5,222 bases of DNA, from positions 1-5,222 of the forward strand of contig CANRMZ010000090.1 of the NCBI GenBank assembly GCA_947631885.1, given 5' to 3'. Below, piece after piece: positions 1 through 4,840 of the stretch. Made by a program: the position numbers and the translations under genes. Within the stretch, counting starts at the first letter, position 1; each line of letters opens with the position of its first letter. Source of the stretch: an uncultured Bacilli bacterium. GTDB lineage: Bacteria; Bacillota_I; Bacilli_A; RF39; UBA660. The notes beneath the pieces were generated by a model that worked only from the letters and a program-made list of their open reading frames with translations, made no database searches and had not been told where the DNA came from.

Positions 1-135
1 TCTTTTAAACGTATAACCGATATCTTGGCCAATGCCATAAACAGCGTTTATTAAAGTTGTGATTGCCGCTACAAAAGACGCGGTAATTCCTGCTCCACCA
101 AAGCAATTTAATGCTTCATTTTTATCTAGATTCAT
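1..135 (-). CDS. Second bacteriocin precursor peptide, double-glycine leader (partial at left edge)
   Basis: This small gene starts at ATG 135-133 and stays open to the window edge (45 codons seen, C-terminus missing). Its first 14 residues, MNLDKNEALNCFGG, fit the double-glycine leader pattern: Leu at -12, Glu at -8, hydrophobic residues at -7 and -4, and Gly-Gly at -2/-1. The mature part begins AGITASFVAAITTLINAVYG, is rich in Ala, Ile and Gly, and contains a GxxxG motif (GQDIG), the helix-helix contact motif typical of two-peptide class IIb bacteriocins. The start overlaps the stop of the preceding peptide gene by one base (TAATG) and has no good ribosome site of its own, so translation is probably coupled. 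Cleavage and export would be done by the C39 ABC transporter of the same operon. That it is a secreted peptide is well supported; antimicrobial activity is inferred. A quorum-sensing signal is less likely given the long hydrophobic mature part. Confidence 0.8.
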   Translation of the reverse strand, partial: MNLDKNEALNCFGGAGITASFVAAITTLINAVYGIGQDIGYTFKR

Positions 136-278
136 TATTTACTACATGTGGGGCTAAAAAACGCATTAACAAAGCCTAAAGCAAAGCTTATTAGAGCACT
201 AGCAATAACTGCTGCACCAAGAGTTATCTTAAATCCTCCGGTATATGTTTTGGCTTCATCAATTGTTAAAACCTCCAT
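135..278 (-). CDS. Bacteriocin precursor peptide with double-glycine leader, 47 aa
   Basis: The gene encodes a complete 47-residue precursor. The leader MEVLTIDEAKTYTGG matches the double-glycine consensus exactly: Leu at -12, Glu at -8, Ala at -7, a hydrophobic or aromatic residue at -4, and Gly-Gly before the cut. The 32-residue mature peptide begins FKITLGAAVIASALISFALG and ends in a polar tail with one Cys (SPTCSK). It is one long hydrophobic helix candidate with GxxxG-like spacing (GFVNA). A strong Shine-Dalgarno, AAAGGAG (290-284), lies 5 bases before the ATG. The gene starts 12 bp after the accessory gene stops and its stop overlaps the next peptide's start. The pair of GG-leader peptides beside a C39 transporter suggests a two-peptide bacteriocin. 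The family is not recognised by name, and the activity and target are unknown. Confidence 0.85.
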   Translation of the reverse strand: MEVLTIDEAKTYTGGFKITLGAAVIASALISFALGFVNAFFSPTCSK

Positions 279-290
279 TTCTTCTCCTTT

Positions 291-692
291 CTAAAAGATA
301 AGATTAATTATCTTTTTTATTATTCTTTGCTTATTATAATAGAAAGTCATTTCAACTATTTGATTATTCTTATATTCTCTAAAACTTTTTAAAGAATATG
401 TTTGATAGTTAATATTTCCTTCGACTTGTAAATCTGATATTTCTTCAATCTGAATATCATATTTTTCATCATCAATCTTTAAATAACTTCCCTTTTTTAC
501 TACGTCAGAGTTATCGGTAGGAATGTCTACATAAAGATGATTATCTAAATAGATACCATAAGTTTTGTAAGAACTATAAGCTTTCGTATTAAATGATATA
601 ACAAAGCTTGTAATTATGATTATGAACAAAATAATTAATAAAACATGCTTTTTATAAGTAAGATAATAAAGGCTGGCATAACTATGTTGCAC
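291..692 (-). CDS. Small membrane-anchored protein, putative reduced HlyD/LcnD-like bacteriocin export accessory factor
   Basis: This 133-residue protein has a short cytoplasmic N-terminus, one transmembrane segment (about residues 16-34) and a C-terminal domain predicted outside the cell. The external part has short beta-type stretches around YGIYLDNHLYVDIP, GSYLKIDDEKYDIQI and NQIVEMTFYYNKQRIIKKI. This resembles the final beta-barrel region of HlyD/LcnD-type membrane fusion proteins, but no lipoyl or coiled-coil hairpin region is present; LcnD-type proteins are about 470 residues. The start is GTG at 692-690, overlapping the transporter stop by 11 bp; AAAGGG at 710-705 is the likely ribosome site, and no ATG lies near the start of the frame. 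Its position between transporter and peptides makes a role in export likely. It could instead be an immunity protein. The CDS is secure; the function is inference. Confidence 0.8.
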   Translation of the reverse strand: MQHSYASLYYLTYKKHVLLIILFIIIITSFVISFNTKAYSSYKTYGIYLDNHLYVDIPTDNSDVVKKGSYLKIDDEKYDIQIEEISDLQVEGNINYQTYSLKSFREYKNNQIVEMTFYYNKQRIIKKIINLIF

Positions 693-2721
693 TGATATCG
701 ATTACCCTTTCAAACATATCATCTAAATTTTTATGAGAAACATAAATTAAAGTTTTATAAGGAAAGGTTTTCTTTATGCTGTTGATAATTTGTTTCTCAA
801 GTTCATAATCTGTTTCACTTAAAGCTTCATCCAAAACTAAGATGTTACTATCACTCAGTAAAGATCTAGCTAAAATAATTCTTTGCTTTTCGCCTCCAGA
901 TAAATTGCTATCATTATCAATACCGCTGTCATAGCGAAATCTTTTATTTTTAACAATGTCTTCAATAGCACATACTTCGCATACCTTATCAAATGTATCA
1001 TTCAGATCATTATAAAATAAGATATTTTGTTTTATTGTATCACTAAAGATTTTCTCTTTTTGGCCCACATAACAAATATTATTTTTAACCGTTTTTAATG
1101 AGTAATCCAAAAGGTTTTTCTTACCTATGAGAATTTTTCCTTCATCAGGATTTATATTTCTTTGTAGTAAGTTACATATTGTACTTTTACCACTGCCACT
1201 TGGGCCTTTTAACATAATCTTCTCTCCCTTCTTTATGGTAAAAGATAGATTATCTAGGATGTTGATATTTTTATCGTAAGAAAAACTAACATCTTGGAAA
1301 GTTATATCATCATTTACAAATTTTTCGGTCTTACCCATTACCTCCTCATCCAAATCTATAAATTCACTTATTTTCCGAAATGATGCTCGTAAGAAATTAA
1401 ACTTCGGTAAAATAGCCATAATATTTTTTATTGGATCAGTAAAATACATCATTATTGTGTTAAAAGTTATTAAACTAATAATTTGTAATTTACCTGTATA
1501 GATAAAATATAAACCTAAAGTATTAATTATAAATTGCCCTATTTCATCTATACTATTTTTTAATGAGTTTAACATCACTATAAATTTAGAAAAGCTAAAG
1601 TGATCATATAAAAGATTACATATATCTTTTTCTAAATCATTTAGAACCTTATCTGTTCTATCCAAATTCTTAATGCTATGAATCATATCAAGACGTTCGA
1701 TTAGTTTAGCATTAACTATGGTTTGAAAGTTGATATTTTGTTTAATTCTTTTGTAAATATATGAGTTAGTTACTAAAGATAATATTATATAGATAAGAAT
1801 AATTAAGCAAAGAACTAAGCAAAGTCTCATATCTATATAAAATAAACAAACTAGGCTACCTATCGATAAAATCAAATTTAAAGTACATGACACAAATATC
1901 TCTGAAAACAAATCTTTGATATTAGAAATTTCATTAACTCTTGTAATGATTTCACCGGTAGATCTATCACCAATAACTTTCAAAGGAAGGCGAAATGTAT
2001 GGGTAATAAAATTACTTAGTACATTTACATCAATATTCTTGTTAATATAATTTTCATATGAACTTTTGATATAACTTACTACTATTTTAGCAATAACAAT
2101 AATGCAGAAAAGATAAATTGCCCATTTAATTATACTTACATCATAATGGTTCATAATCATCTCATATATAACTTTGAAATACATCCCTAATGTAATAGTT
2201 AAAATCATGAGTATTAAAGTATAAAGAAATACTCTTATACATAATGCTTTATTAGTGAGTAATATCTTAAAAAATAACTGATAAATACTCGTTTCTTTTT
2301 CTAAGAGCATTATAGGACTTTTAACCGCTAACTCTATAACGACTCCACTAAATATTTCATTAAATTCATTTAAAGTTAAAGTAACTTTGCCTTTAGCTGG
2401 ATCCATTACTATTACTTTTTTACCATAACTATAAAGAACCATGAAATGTAAAAGTCCATTTGGATATTTTACATGCACTATAGCAGGAGTCATAACACTG
2501 TTTAAATCTTTATTAACGTATTTTTTAGCAACTGCATCAAATCCGTAACTCTTTGCTGCTTCTACTAAATGATATACGCTTGTTCCTTTAACAGTGGTAT
2601 AAGTGTCATCACGAATTTTTTCAACCGGAACATAACCCCCATAGTAGCGGATAATTGATTGTAAACAACATGCACCACAATCTTTAGCATCATGTTGACT
2701 GACAATAACCATTTTTTTCAT
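682..2721 (-). CDS. Peptidase-containing (C39) bacteriocin-processing ABC transporter
   Basis: This 679-residue membrane protein cuts double-glycine leaders and exports the mature peptides using ATP, probably as a homodimer. The N-terminal C39 cysteine peptidase (about 1-130) has Q9, catalytic C15 in the motif QHDAKDCGACCL, H92 in LHFMVL and D107 in DPAKG. The exporter membrane domain (about 155-435) has several hydrophobic helices. The nucleotide-binding domain (about 470-679) has Walker A GPSGSGKST (506-514), Q-loop Q554, signature LSGGEKQR (607-614), Walker B NILVLDE (626-632), D-loop SETD and H-loop H663. All key residues are present, so it should be active. Length is slightly below the usual 700-730 for LagD/LcnC-type proteins. 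The ATG at 2721 has a Shine-Dalgarno GGGAGG (2737-2732) 10 bases upstream. It is the first gene of the export operon, followed by the accessory gene and two GG-leader peptide genes. Confidence 0.96.
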   Translation of the reverse strand: MKKMVIVSQHDAKDCGACCLQSIIRYYGGYVPVEKIRDDTYTTVKGTSVYHLVEAAKSYGFDAVAKKYVNKDLNSVMTPAIVHVKYPNGLLHFMVLYSYGKKVIVMDPAKGKVTLTLNEFNEIFSGVVIELAVKSPIMLLEKETSIYQLFFKILLTNKALCIRVFLYTLILMILTITLGMYFKVIYEMIMNHYDVSIIKWAIYLFCIIVIAKIVVSYIKSSYENYINKNIDVNVLSNFITHTFRLPLKVIGDRSTGEIITRVNEISNIKDLFSEIFVSCTLNLILSIGSLVCLFYIDMRLCLVLCLIILIYIILSLVTNSYIYKRIKQNINFQTIVNAKLIERLDMIHSIKNLDRTDKVLNDLEKDICNLLYDHFSFSKFIVMLNSLKNSIDEIGQFIINTLGLYFIYTGKLQIISLITFNTIMMYFTDPIKNIMAILPKFNFLRASFRKISEFIDLDEEVMGKTEKFVNDDITFQDVSFSYDKNINILDNLSFTIKKGEKIMLKGPSGSGKSTICNLLQRNINPDEGKILIGKKNLLDYSLKTVKNNICYVGQKEKIFSDTIKQNILFYNDLNDTFDKVCEVCAIEDIVKNKRFRYDSGIDNDSNLSGGEKQRIILARSLLSDSNILVLDEALSETDYELEKQIINSIKKTFPYKTLIYVSHKNLDDMFERVIDISAT

Positions 2722-2786
2722 TGGGTCTTTTCCTCCCTTCTACATTTATATATATCGGGTGAAGGTCAAATTTCCTTTTTTTTTGA

Positions 2787-2816
2787 TGCATTTTTTTAAA
2801 AAAATTTTCATATAGT
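2787..2816 (+). promoter_or_regulatory. SigE-like promoter for the spoIIIAH-like gene
   Basis: The -10 candidate CATATAGT (2809-2816) differs from the SigE consensus CATACAnT at one position. A -35 candidate TGCATTTT (2787-2794) lies 14 bases upstream and shares CAT-TT with the consensus GTCATATT. The spacing is right for SigE, and the start point would fall near 2822, just before the ribosome site AAGGAGG (2826-2832). Mother-cell SigE control is what is known for spoIIIA genes in Bacillus subtilis. The call rests on motif match and context in AT-rich DNA. Confidence 0.6.
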
Positions 2817-2841
2817 TGAATTAACAAGGAGGAAAGTCTAA

Positions 2842-3330
2842 ATGATTAACAAGCAAAATCTCTGGTTTATTACGCTATTTTCTTTAGTTCTAGTTCTAGG
2901 AATATACTATATCTCTTTACCAAGTAATGACACCCTTGCTTTAAAAGATAGTGATAATAATATGTCAGCCTTAGAGGTTACGGAAAATGATATCATTGTA
3001 GCTCTAAAAGTTGAAGCTGAAGAAGAAATGCTTTCGCAAATGGAAGAAGCTCAAAAAGTATTACTAGATTCTAGTGCTACTGTAACAGATAAAAATGAAG
3101 CATATGAAAAACTCCAAAACTTAAATAATAAAAAAGGTAAGATTGAGGAAATCGAAAAAAAAATTAAAGAAAAGTTTGCCAAAGATAGTTGTGTCACAAT
3201 CGAAGGTAATAAAATAAATATTACAATTTCGGATAAAGATCAAGGAACTAGTTATGCAAACAAAATTATTAAAGAAGTTCAAAGCTTGTATAATGAAGAT
3301 ATGTACATTACCGTTAAATTCAGCAGTTAA
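2842..3330 (+). CDS. spoIIIAH: SpoIIIAH-like stage III sporulation protein (mother-cell component of the SpoIIIA-SpoIIQ channel)
   Basis: The 162-residue protein begins with a short charged tip and one transmembrane helix (about 7-25, in KQNLWFITLFSLVLVLGIYY), the typical SpoIIIAH N-terminus. A charged, probably helical stretch (about 50-113) follows, then a C-terminal alpha/beta part (about 114-162, including VTIEGNKINITIS and ANKIIKEVQSLY) that fits the YscJ/FliF-like ring-building fold. In B. subtilis the protein sits in the mother-cell-derived outer forespore membrane and binds SpoIIQ from the forespore, forming the channel needed for late forespore gene expression. It is shorter than the 218-residue B. 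subtilis protein, mainly in the linker after the helix. The ATG has an ideal AAGGAGG (2826-2832) 9 bases upstream. It is not preceded by spoIIIAA-AG here; a divergent bacteriocin operon lies upstream, and gerE and gerM follow. Confidence 0.85.
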   Translation: MINKQNLWFITLFSLVLVLGIYYISLPSNDTLALKDSDNNMSALEVTENDIIVALKVEAEEEMLSQMEEAQKVLLDSSATVTDKNEAYEKLQNLNNKKGKIEEIEKKIKEKFAKDSCVTIEGNKINITISDKDQGTSYANKIIKEVQSLYNEDMYITVKFSS

Positions 3331-3346
3331 TTAGGCTAAACCCTAC

Positions 3347-3374
3347 ACTTTCTTTTAAACAAAATCATAAAATA
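3347..3374 (+). promoter_or_regulatory. SigK-like promoter for gerE
   Basis: The sequence CATAAAATA (3366-3374) matches the SigK -10 consensus CATAnnnTA at every fixed position. An AC (3347-3348, inside ACAC) lies exactly 17 bases upstream, as the short SigK -35 element requires. The predicted start point is about 3380-3382, leaving a leader of roughly 17 bases before the ATG at 3398. In B. subtilis gerE is transcribed by SigK, so motif and context agree. Confidence 0.65.
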
Positions 3375-3397
3375 CAGTGGACAAGAAAGTGAGGCAT

Positions 3398-3607
3398 ATG
3401 GGTAACAAACTATTAACTAAAAGAGAAAAAGAAATATTTGAACTTTTAGTTAGGAATAAATCAACTAAAGAAATTGCTTCTACTTTAGGCATAAGCGAGA
3501 AAACTGTACGTAACCATATATCAAACACTATGCAGAAGTTAGGAGTAAGTGGTAGATGTAATGCTATCATTGAACTCCTAAAGCTTGAAGTAATTTCGTT
3601 AAAATAA
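3398..3607 (+). CDS. gerE: GerE, late mother-cell sporulation transcription regulator (LuxR-type HTH)
   Basis: The product is a free-standing LuxR/FixJ-type DNA-binding domain of 69 residues with no receiver or ligand domain, which is characteristic of GerE (74 residues in B. subtilis). Key stretches are LTKREKEIFELL, KSTKEIASTLGISEKTVRNH (the helix-turn-helix, about 22-48) and MQKLGVSGRCNAIIELLKL, all close to B. subtilis GerE. In B. subtilis it binds spore-coat gene promoters with SigK RNA polymerase and tunes the last stage of mother-cell transcription. The ATG at 3398 is preferred; GTGAGG (3389-3394) precedes it at short spacing. A longer form from GTG 3377 (76 aa) would start at or upstream of the predicted SigK start point and lacks a ribosome site. 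A terminator follows directly. Confidence 0.92.
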   Translation: MGNKLLTKREKEIFELLVRNKSTKEIASTLGISEKTVRNHISNTMQKLGVSGRCNAIIELLKLEVISLK

Positions 3608-3634
3608 AGTTAGCTTAAAGCTGACTTTTTATTT
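3607..3634 (+). terminator. Rho-independent terminator after gerE
   Basis: The stem AAGTTAGC (3607-3614) pairs with GCTGACTT (3620-3627) through eight pairs including one G-U, around a 5-base loop that could close further. TTTTTATTT follows. It begins at the last base of the gerE stop codon and separates gerE from gerM. Confidence 0.8.
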
Positions 3635-3637
3635 GGT

Positions 3638-3664
3638 ATAAACAAAATTACTAAAACATATATT
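3638..3664 (+). promoter_or_regulatory. SigE-like promoter for gerM
   Basis: The -10 candidate CATATATT (3657-3664) differs from the SigE consensus CATACAnT at one position. An ATA (3638-3640) lies 16 bases upstream, as expected for the core of a SigE -35. A sequence close to the SpoIIID site (TAAAACATAT, 3652-3661, against WWRRACARnY) overlaps the -10, which would allow later repression. The gene follows a terminator, so it needs its own promoter. AT-richness lowers certainty. Confidence 0.5.
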
Positions 3665-3679
3665 TTTATAGGTGATGTT

Positions 3680-4582
3680 ATGCTTAAGCGAAGTGCTATC
3701 AAAAGAATAATTGTAGCATCTTTAGCCCTTGTAATAATGTTTTTATTTTATTTATTTCCTAAAACTGATGAGTTATCAATTCCCGAGGAAGTAATTTATG
3801 TTGATGAAGTTTCTCTTCCCATATATGCCGTGCAAAAAGATGGCTATGTTGCAAGAGCTTCCGCGAAAAAAATGAACAAGGATGATGATATCAAATACAT
3901 AATTGATCTTTTAACAATTGACAGTGAAACTTCTTTACTTCTTCCAAACAGTTTTATAGCTTTAATTCCCCGTGATACAAAAGTAATTGATTATACAATT
4001 GAAGATAAAATTTTAAAGATAAATTTTACTAAAGAATTTTTAAATGTAAGTGCTTATAATGAAGAAAAAATGTTTGAATCTTTGACTTACTCTTTAGTAG
4101 AGCTTGATGGTATAAAAGGGATAATGATTTATGTAGAAAATTCCTTACTTGACCACTATCCTAATTCAGGAAAAAGTTTACCTAAAATACTAGATAGGTC
4201 TTTAGGTATTAATAAATCTTATGATGTAAATGATATCAAAGATACCACTATGACAACAACCTACTATATAGGTAAAGATAATGATGACTATTACTATATA
4301 CCTATTAGTAAGATAAGTAACGAAAAAATAGAACCTGTTGAAATAATTGTTAATGAACTACAAAGTACGCCTATCTACGAAACTAATTTAATAAGTTATT
4401 TAAATGCCTCTTATGAACTTAAAAGCTACCAAATTCTTGAAGATAGCATCAGTTTATCATTTAATAATGATCTTATCGCAGGCCTTTCAGATAAAGAAAT
4501 TAATGAGCAAATAATGTATACGTTATCTTTATCAATTAGAGATACTTATGATATCGATAAAGTTGATATAAATATTAACTAG
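3680..4582 (+). CDS. gerM: GerM-like sporulation/germination protein with two GerM domains
   Basis: This 300-residue protein has one N-terminal membrane helix (about 8-27) after a basic start (MLKRSAIKR), then two tandem GerM-type domains exposed between the forespore membranes. Domain 1 spans about 45-165 (LPIYAVQKDGYVAR, KILKINFTKEFLN, FESLTYSLVELDGIKGIMIY). Domain 2 spans about 190-300 (TTTYYIGKDNDDYYYIPIS, VEIIVNELQSTPIYETNLIS, DSISLSFNNDLIAG, VDINI). In B. subtilis GerM is a mother-cell lipoprotein that helps assemble the SpoIIIA-SpoIIQ complex and was first found through a germination defect. This version is shorter (366 residues in B. subtilis) and has no cysteine at all, so it cannot be a lipoprotein and is probably held by its helix. 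The ATG has AGGTGA (3670-3675) at short spacing. SpoIIIAH, its functional partner, is encoded two genes upstream. Confidence 0.85.
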   Translation: MLKRSAIKRIIVASLALVIMFLFYLFPKTDELSIPEEVIYVDEVSLPIYAVQKDGYVARASAKKMNKDDDIKYIIDLLTIDSETSLLLPNSFIALIPRDTKVIDYTIEDKILKINFTKEFLNVSAYNEEKMFESLTYSLVELDGIKGIMIYVENSLLDHYPNSGKSLPKILDRSLGINKSYDVNDIKDTTMTTTYYIGKDNDDYYYIPISKISNEKIEPVEIIVNELQSTPIYETNLISYLNASYELKSYQILEDSISLSFNNDLIAGLSDKEINEQIMYTLSLSIRDTYDIDKVDININ

Positions 4583-4609
4583 CAAGTAGTTAAAATGTAC
4601 ACAAATTGC

Positions 4610-4638
4610 TTGATATTTACAAAGACTTGATATATAAT
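4610..4638 (+). promoter_or_regulatory. SigA promoter for tRNA-Arg
   Basis: TTGATA (4610-4615) and a perfect TATAAT (4633-4638) are separated by exactly 17 bases. The predicted start is about 4645, a few bases before the mature tRNA 5' end at 4650. This is the only clear vegetative promoter in the window. Confidence 0.85.
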
Positions 4639-4649
4639 TTAGTTGTGCT

Positions 4650-4726
<77 letters not shown>

Positions 4727-4772
4727 TATTTGCTAACAAAGCCTCGCTTAGAAGGCTTTTAAGAATACTATA

Positions 4773-4802
4773 GTACTAACATATAACGTGTTAGTATTTT
4801 TT
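4773..4802 (+). terminator. Rho-independent terminator after tRNA-Arg
   Basis: TACTAACA (4774-4781) pairs perfectly with TGTTAGTA (4789-4796) around a 7-base loop, extendable by a G-U pair at 4773/4797. Six T residues (4797-4802) follow. A weaker 7-bp hairpin lies just upstream (4738-4759) without a proper T tract. Confidence 0.8.
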
Positions 4803-4819
4803 ATTTAAATAAAATCATT

Positions 4820-4840
4820 AAAAAACTAGCATTTGCTAGT
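4820..4840 (-). terminator. Rho-independent terminator of the thioredoxin-like gene
   Basis: Read on the minus strand, ACTAGC and GCTAGT form a perfect 6-bp stem with a 4-base loop, followed by a T tract (plus-strand A run 4820-4825). The stem includes the stop codon of the upstream gene (4838-4836). It is short but well placed between two convergent units. Confidence 0.6.

Noticed and set aside
1..2721. Mobile element carrying the bacteriocin operon
   Set aside because: No transposase, integrase, terminal repeats or target duplication are visible within the window; the left boundary is not seen.
2745..2769. TTGACC ... TATAAA as a SigA promoter for the bacteriocin operon
   Set aside because: The gap is 13 bases instead of about 17, and the start point would fall directly on the ribosome site, so it is not annotated as a promoter.
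2762..2770. Spo0A-box-like AAGGTCAAA
   Set aside because: Only the GTCAAA half fits the 0A box TTTGTCRAA; the first three bases do not match.
2790..2805. 16-bp perfect palindrome of A7/T7 type
   Set aside because: It is a simple A-tract/T-tract junction; it may bend DNA, but a specific operator cannot be supported.
2803..2817. CodY-like box (12 of 15 matches to AATTTTCWGAAAATT)
   Set aside because: Three mismatches in a highly AT-rich stretch that also contains the SigE-like -10; such matches are expected by chance.
3355..3570. A 71-codon open frame on the minus strand
   Set aside because: It is antisense to gerE, which has clear family homology and its own promoter and terminator; the reverse frame shows no recognisable domain.
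4581..4610. AGCAA/TTGCT inverted repeat after gerM as a terminator
   Set aside because: The stem is only 5 bp with a 20-base loop and no T run; it overlaps the tRNA promoter.
4738..4759. 7-bp hairpin AAAGCCT/AGGCTTT after the tRNA as the terminator
   Set aside because: It lacks a T tract; the hairpin at 4773-4802 with six T residues is the better terminator.
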